Shown in pieces: positions 1 to 7,803 of a DNA stretch of 16,414 bases. A program made the position numbers and the translations under genes. Each line of letters starts with the position of its first letter. Within the stretch, counting starts at the first letter, position 1. The DNA is taken from the NCBI GenBank assembly GCA_029256485.1, contig JAQSXU010000076.1, positions 1-16,414 on the forward strand, written 5' to 3'. Source of the DNA: Clostridiaceae bacterium. Its GTDB lineage: Bacteria > Bacillota_A > Clostridia > Clostridiales > Clostridiaceae. The notes under the pieces are model-generated. The model made no database searches. It had not been told where the DNA came from and saw only the letters and a program-made list of their open reading frames with translations.

Positions 1-78
1 TATAATATGCCAGGGTTCTGCAGAAGATTATTTTGCAGAATAAGATATAGTCAGGGCCATATGAAAGTATGGATGCCA

Positions 79-98
79 CTGACCCCTCGCCTCCACCA
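79..98 (+). repeat. tmRNA-tail-like direct repeat, site A
   Basis: The sequence ends in CCCCTCGCCTCCACCA (83-98). This resembles the end of the T-arm, the acceptor strand and the CCA of a clostridial tmRNA. The T-loop signature GTTCGA is absent upstream, so this is not a complete ssrA end. It looks like the distal attachment scar (attR-like) left when an element inserts into the 3' end of ssrA. It shares TCGCCTCCACCA with site B, and sites C, D and E carry variants. An upstream inverted repeat (GTCAG 50-54 / CTGAC 79-83) encloses a small CCATA/TATGG hairpin. The attachment role is inferred. Confidence 0.5.
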
Positions 99-100
99 TA

Positions 101-138
101 AAACCCACGAAAATCTAAATTTTTTCGTGGGTTTTTTT
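101..138 (+). terminator. Hairpin terminator after site A, probably bidirectional
   Basis: A 13-bp perfect stem (101-113 with 122-134, AAACCCACGAAAA and its complement) is followed by a T tract. It directly follows repeat A and lies between that site and the convergent SEFIR gene, whose stop is at 164. It can serve both strands. Site D carries a related AACCCACGAC hairpin. Confidence 0.85.
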
Positions 139-163
139 ATAAATATAATTCAAACATTTTTAT

Positions 164-1360
164 TTATATATCATCCGAGTTACGTGGTAATTTTAAGCTT
201 TGTTGTGCGAAATCTTCAATTGACATAAATCCTTTAAGCACTGCATTTAAGCCATTCCTTGTAAAAAGGTCACCTTGGTTGGAATTGAAAGGATGAAATT
301 TGGCACAAATAACAAAGTTATATGGAGTAAGATAGCGAACACGTAGTTGAAATTGTCCATTTGAAGAAACTACTTGTCCGTTAATAACTGTAGCTCCATC
401 GTCAAATTCTGCTCTTGTAATTGGGATATTATTAAATAAACCAAATTCTTCGGAATAGTATCCCCAATCTTTATATATTGGATTTTTATAATAATCTTGA
501 TTAGGATAAGCTCCTGAAGGTTTATCAGCTTTTGTTTGAACATAAATAAAGTCACGATAATATGAGGAATCGATAAATACTCCTATCTTATCTATTTCAT
601 ATTCATCTACTCCTAATAAGCATTTTGTATCAGATAAACGTTTAAAAGAGGTAATATCCAAACAACTACTACCACGGAAATACCAAATAGGATCTCTTAG
701 TTTAGGATCAGATAATGGTTGTCGTAGCAGTAATTCTAATCTATCTACACATGTTTTAGGATCGTCAAAAATTTTAAGACCTCGTACACCTGGAAATGCT
801 CCTCTTATCCTATAATCAAAAAAAGGTGTTGAATCATGATAAACGTTAAAGCCACTATCTATTTTGGAGTAAGTTGACGTATTTACAGATATAGGTTTTT
901 GTTGAATGGGATTTACTTTTGGAAAGTGATATTCTTCAGTATTTGTTAATTTACATAATAACTTATTATAATCACCTGTAGATAAATCTATGATTTCACG
1001 GCCTTTTAAAAAATCAGGGACTATTTGTTTGATATTTTTATCTGTAAGAGGAAAAAAAGATGCAAGAATATATTTTTGAGTATTATTAGATATATCTGAA
1101 ATTATATATCTAAATTCATCTCCAACTCCATTTTTAAAAGAATCTGCTTTATTTTTGTAACTAGAGCTAAGTATTATAATGACTTTTTCTGCATTAAATA
1201 AATTTTGAGCCATCATTTCAGGAAAGTTAATGGCTGATGTTTTTTGTATATCCATTACATCGCATTTTGCATCATATCCTTTAGTTCTTAAGTCTGCAAC
1301 AAAGGATAATACATTAGGGTCAGGATTTTGTTTAATCCAAGAATAACTTACAAAAATCAA
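164..1360 (-). CDS. SEFIR-domain (TIR superfamily) protein with unknown C-terminal domain
   Basis: The N-terminal ~130 residues look like a SEFIR domain, the bacterial relative of IL-17-receptor TIR-like domains. The features are an opening FVSYSW strand (residues 3-8), a helix LSFVADLRTKGYDAKCDV, and a hydrophobic KVIIILSSSY strand. Some bacterial SEFIR proteins are antiphage NAD-consuming effectors; that activity here is inference. The remaining ~250 residues form a domain I do not recognise (IWYFRGSSCLDITSFKRL, FQLRVRYLTPYNFV) that could be a sensor. An earlier TTG at 1366 lies only 2 nt from the AGGAGG (1374-1369), whereas the TTG at 1360 sits 8 nt away, so I start there (398 aa). The gene is divergent from the ATPase operon. 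The SEFIR call is good; the role is unproven. Confidence 0.75.
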   Translation of the reverse strand: MIFVSYSWIKQNPDPNVLSFVADLRTKGYDAKCDVMDIQKTSAINFPEMMAQNLFNAEKVIIILSSSYKNKADSFKNGVGDEFRYIISDISNNTQKYILASFFPLTDKNIKQIVPDFLKGREIIDLSTGDYNKLLCKLTNTEEYHFPKVNPIQQKPISVNTSTYSKIDSGFNVYHDSTPFFDYRIRGAFPGVRGLKIFDDPKTCVDRLELLLRQPLSDPKLRDPIWYFRGSSCLDITSFKRLSDTKCLLGVDEYEIDKIGVFIDSSYYRDFIYVQTKADKPSGAYPNQDYYKNPIYKDWGYYSEEFGLFNNIPITRAEFDDGATVINGQVVSSNGQFQLRVRYLTPYNFVICAKFHPFNSNQGDLFTRNGLNAVLKGFMSIEDFAQQSLKLPRNSDDI

Positions 1361-1427
1361 TTTCAATACCTCCTATTAGTGTTTTTTTATGTATAATTTA
1401 CATATGATTCAATTAATTTACATAATA

Positions 1428-1456
1428 ATTATATTATCAAAATTACTTCATGTCTA
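1428..1456 (-). promoter_or_regulatory. Sigma-70-type promoter of the SEFIR gene
   Basis: On the minus strand, TAGACA (1456-1451) and TATAAT (1433-1428) are separated by 17 bp. Transcription would start near 1421 and give a leader of about 60 nt before the TTG start. Confidence 0.6.
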
Positions 1457-1502
1457 TATAATTAACACATTAAGATTTTATTATTTTAATTGTCTACTAT
1501 AA

Positions 1503-1542
1503 AGGGAGCATATCACTTTACGGGTGGTCCTGACTATTTGCT
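1503..1542. other. Possible structured element in the SEFIR/ATPase intergenic region
   Basis: The 360-bp gap between the divergent genes is very AT-rich except here. GAGCA (from about 1506) pairs with TGCTC (to about 1542), and an inner ATCAC/GTGGT stem lies between them. It has no U tract and no family I recognise. It could be a decayed terminator, an operator or a small RNA piece. Confidence 0.2.
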
Positions 1543-1643
1543 CAAAAATAATGAATGAGTTAAAGTTATAAGCCAAATTATAAGGTATAATCTATATGAA
1601 AGATATAGCTAGAGTTTTTATATTAGGGTTTGTTAAAAAAAAT

Positions 1644-1652
1644 TGATATAAT
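1644..1652 (+). promoter_or_regulatory. Extended -10 element (TGATATAAT), upstream copy
   Basis: TG-A-TATAAT is a consensus extended -10. No strong -35 is visible. Transcription from here would start about 60 nt before the ATPase ATG. The same nonamer recurs before other accessory genes in the window. Confidence 0.45.
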
Positions 1653-1703
1653 AGCATAAACAGGATTAATTTATCATATTTGGTTTAAATAACATCTGAA
1701 AAA

Positions 1704-1712
1704 TGATATAAT
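1704..1712 (+). promoter_or_regulatory. Extended -10 element immediately before the ATPase start
   Basis: TGATATAAT ends 7 nt before the ATG at 1720, with a weak TTTAAA 17 bp upstream. If used, the transcript would begin at or next to the start codon and be leaderless. This agrees with the lack of a Shine-Dalgarno sequence there. Confidence 0.5.
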
Positions 1713-1719
1713 TATACTC

Positions 1720-4233
1720 ATGGTTAATAATGGTTATAGTAGTGTTGAAAGTATGGTGGCTAAAGTGAATAATAATTTAAACTTACATAACAAGCTTATG
1801 GAACAAGGTTATATTGAAGCAGCAGCAAGTAAAATAAATCAAAAGCTATCTGAATTAAGGGAATCAGGAAATGAGAGACTTTGTAGAAGATGGATTTGGG
1901 AGCTTATACAAAATGCAAATGATTGTTCTAATCCTTCTATAGATATTAATATAAAAAATGAAAATGATTTTTTGTATTTTTCACATAATGGGAAACCTTT
2001 TGACTATAAAAGTTTAATGAATATAATAACACAAATTTCAACAAAAGAAAGTAATAATGATGACGATGCAACTGGTAAGTTTGGGACAGGTTTCATAACA
2101 ACACATTTGCTATCTGAAAAAGTATTAATTAAAGGAGCATATATTGATACATTATCAAGGAAAAATAGATTGGAATTTTGCCTTAATAGGAGTGGAAGAG
2201 ATATTTTTCAGATTAAGGAAGATGTAGCGGAATCTTTGGAAAATTTAAAAAAACTTAGTTTAAATCCATTAGAATTTTCGCCAGATGATATGAAATATGA
2301 AACTAACTTTATATATAACTTAAAAAATGCAGATAAAAAAGCGATAAATGATGGCAAAAAAGATTTAGATAAGTCTGCTGCTTTTGTATTAGCATTTGTT
2401 GAAACGATAGATACAATAACATATAATGATATAATTTATAAAAGAAACAAGATTGTCAACAAATTAGACTGTAATATTAAAGTTGTAGAAATTATTAAAG
2501 ATGAAGCAAATGTAAGGACTTCTCAAAAAGTATTAATTTGTTTTAAGGATGATATTGAGATTGCTACAATTATAAGTATAAAAAATAATGAAAAATATAT
2601 AGAGCCTTTTGATGCATTAATACCTAAATTATTTTGTAGATTTCCTTTAGTTGGAACAGAAGAATTTTGCTTACCGTTTGTTGTTAATAGTAGCAAGTTT
2701 AGTGTGGAAGAACAGAGAGATGGAATATATGAAAATTCTCAGATAAATAAAGAATTACTTTTTAAGGCTATAGATTTGTATGAAAATATGTTGGAATATG
2801 TTGGGGCAAATGGATTCAAAAATATTTATAATATATGTTTTTCAAGAGACACAAATAATTCTCAATTGCAGAAGGAGCTACTATACAAAATAAAAAATAT
2901 ATGTAATCATTCAAAAATCATTGATACAAATACAAATGAATTAGTATCAATGTTAAACAGTAAAGAAGAGGTTAATTTGATTCTTCCTGATTGTAATGAT
3001 AATAATAGTGTAAGCTATTTTTGGGATTTACTAAACTCAATGAGTATAAAATTATCAATACCCAGCAAGAGTTCTTATAATTATTGGACAAGGGCGCTAG
3101 GTTCAAACTTCAGTTTTGCCGATTTATGTAAAATTGTAGAGGGTAAGAAATCTGTAGCTGAAATAAGAAGTTGGTTCAATTCAGAGAAAAATATGTATGA
3201 ATGGTTAAGTAAGTTTTATAATATTGCTTTTAAACTTGAAGAGGGAAAATACATAAGAAAGTATAATATTCTTTTGAATCAGAATGGTAAGTTTAATAAA
3301 AATGTTGAAGATTTATACATTGACAATGGCATAGATGAAGATTTAATTGCTATATTGTTAGATTTTGAAGTTGATATTAAGGAAGAGTTGATTTCTAAAA
3401 ATATTCAATTACCAGAGGCATATGAAAGTATAAAAATTAAGGTGAAAAGTAATAAGGAAATTGTTGATAAAATTGCTGCAAATATTAGAAAAATATTAGT
3501 AGATGAAACCCAAAAAAGTATTAAAAGAGATGAAAAAACACAAAAAACTTTTAATAAGATTATGATTTGGTTTTTGAAGTTACCAGAGATGGCATCAGAA
3601 TTATTCCTTGATATATATGAGCAGAAACATAGGTTATGTTCAAATGATGAATTAATGGAAAAGTTTCAGTTTGCTGAAGAGACTGAAGAAACTTTAAAAA
3701 AGTTTAATATTAAATCTATAGATGAACTTAATGAAAGACTTATAAATTCAGTTGATTCAGAAGAGGTCTATTCTAAATATAATCCGGATGATTTATTAAT
3801 AGGATTAGCAATTGATAATCTCGAAGAATTAGAGAAAAACAATAATTTAGAATCTGTAAAGTATTTATTAAAATATAATAGGGGATCTAATTATGAAGCA
3901 TTTAAAAAAGTAGAGGAACTTGTTGAAAGGTCTAAAAGGAATGTTATTAATTATTTAAATACGCTAAAAATATATGATGTTACAAAAAAACAAGAATTAT
4001 CTAAAACTGTGTATGGAGATATATATAAAAACGGACAAAGAATAAAGGTTGTTGTTCGTCCTTGCGATAGTGATATGATTATTTTGTTTTACCAATCCGA
4101 ATTGGATGTATTAGATGATAATGATTATGAACTTTGGATAGATAATGGAGTGCGTCCTCCTAGGCAGTTAACTTTTGGTGATATCCTAATAACTACAGGA
4201 ATTAGAGTAATCCCATTAAAAAATCTTTTTTAG
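1720..4233 (+). CDS. GHKL/sacsin-like ATPase, first gene of a putative defence operon
   Basis: This 837-aa protein has an N-terminal Hsp90/histidine-kinase-type (GHKL) ATP-binding fold of the sacsin-like kind. The N-box is WELIQNANDC (60-69, with E61, N65 and D68), the G1-like motif is HNGKPF (89-94), and the glycine-rich lid is GKFGTGF (119-125). Residues from about 350 onward form a long helical region with no motif I recognise. Such ATPases often act as nucleotide-driven switches in bacterial immunity. No Shine-Dalgarno precedes the ATG and a -10 box lies 7 nt upstream, so initiation may be leaderless. The next gene begins 27 bp after the stop with no terminator between them, so the two are probably cotranscribed and act together. 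The ATPase call is firm; the process is inferred. Confidence 0.8.
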   Translation: MVNNGYSSVESMVAKVNNNLNLHNKLMEQGYIEAAASKINQKLSELRESGNERLCRRWIWELIQNANDCSNPSIDINIKNENDFLYFSHNGKPFDYKSLMNIITQISTKESNNDDDATGKFGTGFITTHLLSEKVLIKGAYIDTLSRKNRLEFCLNRSGRDIFQIKEDVAESLENLKKLSLNPLEFSPDDMKYETNFIYNLKNADKKAINDGKKDLDKSAAFVLAFVETIDTITYNDIIYKRNKIVNKLDCNIKVVEIIKDEANVRTSQKVLICFKDDIEIATIISIKNNEKYIEPFDALIPKLFCRFPLVGTEEFCLPFVVNSSKFSVEEQRDGIYENSQINKELLFKAIDLYENMLEYVGANGFKNIYNICFSRDTNNSQLQKELLYKIKNICNHSKIIDTNTNELVSMLNSKEEVNLILPDCNDNNSVSYFWDLLNSMSIKLSIPSKSSYNYWTRALGSNFSFADLCKIVEGKKSVAEIRSWFNSEKNMYEWLSKFYNIAFKLEEGKYIRKYNILLNQNGKFNKNVEDLYIDNGIDEDLIAILLDFEVDIKEELISKNIQLPEAYESIKIKVKSNKEIVDKIAANIRKILVDETQKSIKRDEKTQKTFNKIMIWFLKLPEMASELFLDIYEQKHRLCSNDELMEKFQFAEETEETLKKFNIKSIDELNERLINSVDSEEVYSKYNPDDLLIGLAIDNLEELEKNNNLESVKYLLKYNRGSNYEAFKKVEELVERSKRNVINYLNTLKIYDVTKKQELSKTVYGDIYKNGQRIKVVVRPCDSDMIILFYQSELDVLDDNDYELWIDNGVRPPRQLTFGDILITTGIRVIPLKNLF

Positions 4234-4260
4234 CGATATTTAGTCATAGGAGAAGTGCAT

Positions 4261-5115
4261 ATGGAAAAAGATGTTTTGAAAAAGATAAAAACTAATGATA
4301 GGAATCAAATAAAATATTACCGTACTTTAGTATCAGCAGATGAAATTGCATTAAATATTTCTGCGTTAGCTAACTCTGGTGGAGGAAATATAATTTTCGG
4401 AGTTAAAGATAATTATAGTTATTTAGAAATTAAAGGTATAGCATCTGATTATAAATTAATAGATATTTTAAATAATATAAAAATACATTTGAATGGGAAT
4501 GATATTTTTCAAGCTGAAATTTTAAAAAATGAGGAAGGTAAAGTTATATTAAATGTAAAAGTGAATGAAGTTAAAAGAAAAATTGCTTTTAAGGAGAGGA
4601 TATATATTATGTCAGAAGATATGAACCCTATAAAAATTAAAGAAAAAATATTTATTAGTCATTCAAGTGTTGATAGAAAATATGGCGAGGCACTTGTGAA
4701 ACTATTAAGAGGATTGGGCTTCCAACGTCAACAAATAATTTTTACAAGTAATGATGATTATGGAATACCAATTGATACGAATATATTTGATTATTTAAAA
4801 AGTCAGATTAATGATGGAGTATATATGATATATCTTTTGTCAGATAATTATTATAAAAGTGTAGCTTGCTTAAATGAGATGGGAGCTGCTTGGATTGTTC
4901 AAAATGAATACACAGTAATAGGGGTACCAGATTTTAATTTTAATAATCCAAAATTTTCAGAAGGTGCTATTGATCCAAGAAGAATTGGATTTAATATTGA
5001 TAATAGAAAACGTATAGTGGAATTTAAAAATAAACTTTTAGATAGATTTGAACTTTCAATCGATGAAGTTGATTGGAATAATTTGTTGGATGAGTACTTA
5101 AACACAATACTATAA
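4261..5115 (+). CDS. AlbA_2 (Schlafen-type) domain fused to TIR domain
   Basis: This 284-aa protein has two parts. Residues ~1-120 resemble the Schlafen AlbA_2 nucleic-acid-binding fold (ISALANSGGGNIIFGVKD, about 33-50). Residues ~128-225 are a TIR domain: KIFISHSSVD start (129-138), FTSNDDYGIPI, YMIYLLSDNYY, and CLNEMGAAW with the putative catalytic Glu at about 206. TIR domains with this glutamate commonly cleave NAD or make signalling nucleotides; that activity is inferred here. A GTG at 4255 lies only 2 nt from the AGGAG, so the ATG at 4261 (8 nt spacing) is preferred. The gene lies 27 bp after the ATPase in the same direction, and a terminator follows. My reading is that the ATPase senses or gates and this is the effector; the reverse is possible. 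Confidence 0.8.
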   Translation: MEKDVLKKIKTNDRNQIKYYRTLVSADEIALNISALANSGGGNIIFGVKDNYSYLEIKGIASDYKLIDILNNIKIHLNGNDIFQAEILKNEEGKVILNVKVNEVKRKIAFKERIYIMSEDMNPIKIKEKIFISHSSVDRKYGEALVKLLRGLGFQRQQIIFTSNDDYGIPIDTNIFDYLKSQINDGVYMIYLLSDNYYKSVACLNEMGAAWIVQNEYTVIGVPDFNFNNPKFSEGAIDPRRIGFNIDNRKRIVEFKNKLLDRFELSIDEVDWNNLLDEYLNTIL

Positions 5116-5196
5116 ATATACTAAATTAGACTTTAGATAATTTCAATGGTTGAATTAATTATTGTAAAATTTACAACAATTAAAGAAATAATATTA

Positions 5197-5236
5197 AGAC
5201 TCTTTTATTAGATAACCACATAAAAGAGTCTATTTT
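5197..5236 (+). terminator. Terminator of the ATPase/AlbA_2-TIR unit
   Basis: An 11-bp perfect stem, AGACTCTTTTA (5197-5207) with its complement (5221-5231), is followed by TATTTTTATT. It sets the end of the two-gene operon and separates it from the membrane protein gene. Confidence 0.8.
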
Positions 5237-5297
5237 TATTTATTACATAACGATTAAAAAAAAGAAATAATAATTTGCAAAGGAGATATTAATATCA

Positions 5298-6026
5298 GTG
5301 AATAAATTAAGAATCAGAAAGAAAATAGAGAGATATAAGCCTCAAAATGAAAACATAATTTTTGTTATTATGTGTTGTATAGGATGTGGATTTTTAATTA
5401 CTCCAATTTTATTAAGAATGACAATTTTAAACGATTTATTTTCATGGATGTTAAGTCCATTAAAAACGGCTGATTACAAAAGTAGCTATATTGAAACATT
5501 TGGTGCTATATTAGGTACATTTATGGCTGTATCTGGAGCATTATGGACACAGAAAAAAATTAATGAGGCAACAGAAAAAAGGAATATTAGAGAAAGTGGA
5601 TTGATAATTTATTATGATTTTCATTTTGCAACTAGCGATATAAAAGCGTTGATTGAAAGATATTTAAATTCACAGGGTAAAATAATAAACACATTAGAAG
5701 ATGTAAAACAGTTTATAGAATGTAAAAAGAATTATAGATTATATATTGATGAAAACTGGATTAGTAATGTGGCAAAATTATCACATATATTTTCAAAAGA
5801 AGATATTAAAACTATTTATGAAATATATGGTAATTTAAATACAATTAAACAAGTGTTGAATATTAGATCGGATAAATTATCTTTGGAGGAAGCTAAACTT
5901 GCTTATAACATTATGTTTCACGAATTTTGCGGTACGAGTATGTTGCTAAAATATCCAATAAAAATTGATGTAAAGTTAAAAGATAATATAGAGAATATTA
6001 TGTATAAATTAGAACAATTGATTTAG
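5298..6026 (+). CDS. Membrane protein with two transmembrane helices and a cytoplasmic tail
   Basis: This 242-aa protein is not assigned to a family. After a basic N-terminus (RIRKKIERYK) come two hydrophobic segments, about residues 19-40 (IIFVIMCCIGCGFLITPILL) and 64-84 (YIETFGAILGTFMAVSGALW). A soluble C-terminal region of ~150 residues follows, rich in charged helices. By the positive-inside rule both ends are probably cytoplasmic. The start is GTG with AGGAG 12 nt upstream, which is a long spacer. It follows a terminator and has no clear promoter, so it may be expressed independently. Its position in a defence-like block just before repeat B suggests a membrane effector or accessory protein, but this is only guilt by association. 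Confidence 0.6.
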   Translation: MNKLRIRKKIERYKPQNENIIFVIMCCIGCGFLITPILLRMTILNDLFSWMLSPLKTADYKSSYIETFGAILGTFMAVSGALWTQKKINEATEKRNIRESGLIIYYDFHFATSDIKALIERYLNSQGKIINTLEDVKQFIECKKNYRLYIDENWISNVAKLSHIFSKEDIKTIYEIYGNLNTIKQVLNIRSDKLSLEEAKLAYNIMFHEFCGTSMLLKYPIKIDVKLKDNIENIMYKLEQLI

Positions 6027-6137
6027 TATAATGAGATGATGGAAGTCTATACATAGTTATTTTTATTATGATAAAAAACTGTTGTGTATAATCGATAATT
6101 CAGATTATTTAATTGCTTTTAAAATAAAGGAAGAATA

Positions 6138-6170
6138 GTGGATTTTAAAGGTCACGCTTCGCCTCCACCA
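6138..6170 (+). repeat. tmRNA-tail-like direct repeat, site B
   Basis: GTGGA (6138-6142), then AAAGGTCACGCTTCGCCTC, ending in TCGCCTCCACCA (6159-6170). GTGGA and TCCAC can pair around the insert. The 12-bp end is identical to site A. The GGTCACGCTTCGC left flank is shared with sites D and E, marking a repeat family. Confidence 0.6.
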
Positions 6171-6175
6171 ATGAA

Positions 6176-6208
6176 ACCCTCGACAGGAATGTCGAGGGTC
6201 TTTCTTTT
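6176..6208 (+). terminator. Hairpin terminator after site B
   Basis: ACCCTCGAC (6176-6184) pairs with GTCGAGGGT (6191-6199), followed by CTTTCTTTT. It immediately follows the repeat, as at sites A, C, D and E. Confidence 0.85.
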
Positions 6209-6360
6209 AGCTGTAAGTTTAGAATAATTTATAGAGAAACGTACCATACGTTTTTGCTTAAATATGGAATTTACTTGGTTAAGGCTATTTTTTATAGATA
6301 AAAATGTAGTATTATAAGTTATTATTTGCTATAGTAGCTTGCGAAAAAAATACTTTTTTG

Positions 6361-6369
6361 TGATATAAT
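6361..6369 (+). promoter_or_regulatory. Extended -10 promoter upstream of the small remnant and the HEPN-like gene
   Basis: TGATATAAT with TTGCGA (6339-6344) as a weak -35, spacer 19. It drives the short frameshifted ORF at 6377 and probably the gene at 6507, since no terminator lies between. Confidence 0.5.
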
Positions 6370-6376
6370 TTTATTT

Positions 6377-6456
6377 ATGAATAACGAAAAAATTAATCTA
6401 AAGAATCTATTATATTTGTAGATGGTGTTGATTATGTAATTAAAGTAGAAAATTAA
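6377..6456 (+). pseudogene. Small frameshifted ORF remnant
   Basis: An ATG at 6377 reads 14 codons (MNNEKINLKNLLYL) to a stop. A neighbouring frame over the same DNA reads KESIIFVDGVDYVIKVEN to a stop at 6454-6456. This looks like a ~26-residue peptide gene split by a frameshift. I do not recognise it. The rest of the 480-bp gap 6027-6506 holds only site B, its terminator and the promoter. Confidence 0.3.
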
Positions 6457-6506
6457 AATATATAAGTATTAATTTAGATGTTAAATGGAAGATAGGAGTA
6501 AGGACT

Positions 6507-7319
6507 ATGGATAAATGGGAGCTTTCACGATATTTAATAGATGCAAAAAAGTCTGTAGATACAATACTGTATTTATATAAATATGGAGATAAGGTTTCTA
6601 TGATTAATATTAGAGAAAAAGTAAGAGAGACGAGAAGAAAGTTTTATATTAATGGATGTATTGTTTTGGATAAATGTTTTCATAAGACGAAAAAGCAAAT
6701 GTGTGAGAATGAAATTATTAAGTCCATTTATTATGAAAGAGACAAAGATGCTGCTCATAAAGATGACAATTATATGAAAAAACAGTATAGCTCATTGATG
6801 GAAATGGCAGAAGATATGAAAATACAAGTACAGATTATTATGGAAGTTTGTAAAGATTTTTTACCAGATAACTTGACTTTAGATTTTATAGTATTTGATA
6901 GTGAATTGTTTAGATTGGCTAATGGAGTTGACAAGGAAATGGAAACAAGAATTTGGAATGCAAAATTTCCATCTGACAATTCGTGTAAAGATGGTGTAGA
7001 GGGAGAGAGTTTTAATGTTTTTTCTGATACAGAGGATATTAAGCAAATAGCGGAAGCTGAAAAAAATAAATATACAACAGTTCTAAGTTGTGGAATATGT
7101 ATGGAAGAGACAATGCAACGCTTACAAGATGGTTGCATAAAAACAAATGTGTTATATAAACAAGATATGTGGGTTTCAATCAATCAAGAAAGATTAAATA
7201 AAATATTTAGATTGAGAGAACTTGGTTTTATAGACAAGTTCGATTTGCTTATAAAACCAAGGAATAAGAGAGAAGAAAAAGCGTTTATTAAAATTCTTGA
7301 AAAAGAAGGATTATTGTAA
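6507..7319 (+). CDS. Hypothetical protein with an R-X5-H (HEPN-like) motif
   Basis: This 270-aa protein is not firmly assigned. Its N-terminal half is predicted to be helical and contains ERDKDAAHKD, with R78, D79 and H84. That fits the RX4-6H motif, with a polar residue after Arg, of HEPN ribonucleases found in abortive-infection and toxin systems. The C-terminal half has a cysteine pair (SCGIC, about 200) and a terminal KPRNKREEKAFIKILEKEGLL segment like that of a small binding domain. Its start is well supported, with AGGAG (6494-6498) 8 nt before the ATG. The gene stands alone, with decayed DNA downstream and no partner visible. The HEPN assignment rests on one motif plus helical character and could be coincidence. 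Confidence 0.5.
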   Translation: MDKWELSRYLIDAKKSVDTILYLYKYGDKVSMINIREKVRETRRKFYINGCIVLDKCFHKTKKQMCENEIIKSIYYERDKDAAHKDDNYMKKQYSSLMEMAEDMKIQVQIIMEVCKDFLPDNLTLDFIVFDSELFRLANGVDKEMETRIWNAKFPSDNSCKDGVEGESFNVFSDTEDIKQIAEAEKNKYTTVLSCGICMEETMQRLQDGCIKTNVLYKQDMWVSINQERLNKIFRLRELGFIDKFDLLIKPRNKREEKAFIKILEKEGLL

Positions 7320-7370
7320 TTTGTGAGTTTGAATATTCATCTGTGCGTATACTAAAAAAATATATATAGT

Positions 7371-7765
7371 TTGAAAAATGAAATTCTACTAAAAAATGTA
7401 CTTCAGAGATTACCGGTTGAGCAACAGGAACTTTTTAATCGTGGTATAGATATTAATCTTCATTAGGGCATTAATTACTATAATTTTCAAGATTTTTAAC
7501 AGTTGATTGGTATATTAGTAATAATAGGGTTAGTTCAGCAAAAAGAGAGTCATAAATGTAGTATTTTATAACTATTTTGGAGCTAAAGGTGATAAATGGA
7601 TTAAAGCAGAAATAAAAAATATGTCTTTACCCGTAGATAAGCCTTATGTAATTTTGGGTATGGATGCTTAAGTGATACTGTAAATAGAGCGAGAAATTTA
7701 CGAAAAGATAAATATACATAATGTAAAAAGTTTATTCAAAATTATGTTGATAAAGTAATTGTCTA
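7371..7765 (+). pseudogene. Decayed coding remnants
   Basis: Several good-looking protein pieces in different frames are broken by stops. 7371-7466 reads NEILLKNVLQRLPVEQQELF and on to NLH. 7549-7671 reads VVFYNYFGAKGDKWIKAEIK and on to VILGMDA. About 7671-7765 reads SDTVNRARNLRKDKYT, a stop, then KKFIQNYVDKVIVY. The last piece resembles the C-terminal end of some large serine recombinases, but the match is short. I regard this as one or more dead genes of an older insertion and cannot name them safely. Confidence 0.35.
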
Positions 7766-7766
7766 T

Positions 7767-7803
7767 AAGACCACGTTGAAGCAACGTTTTCAGCGTGGTC
7801 TTT
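7767..7803 (+). terminator. Strong hairpin terminator after the decayed region
   Basis: AAGACCACGTTGAA (7767-7780) pairs with TTCAGCGTGGTCTT, a stem of about 14 bp with one G-U pair, followed by a TTTACTATTTT tail. No repeat site precedes it. From 7804 to about 8310 I see only AT-rich DNA and a weak TACCAG/CTGGTA inverted repeat (7896-7901 / 7926-7931). Confidence 0.7.

Noticed and set aside
1..98. 3' half of an intact tmRNA (ssrA) at the window start
   Set aside because: The CCA tail fits, but there is no T-arm with GTTCGA and no recognisable T-stem, so only the last ~16 nt resemble tmRNA. I list it as an attachment-like repeat instead.
7..228. 73-aa plus-strand frame across site A
   Set aside because: It reads through the repeat and its terminator hairpin into the antisense of the SEFIR gene, so it is not a gene.
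6770..7183. 137-aa minus-strand open frame opposite the HEPN-like gene
   Set aside because: It has no ribosome site, its composition looks like a reverse-complement shadow, and the plus-strand gene has a clear start and start signal.
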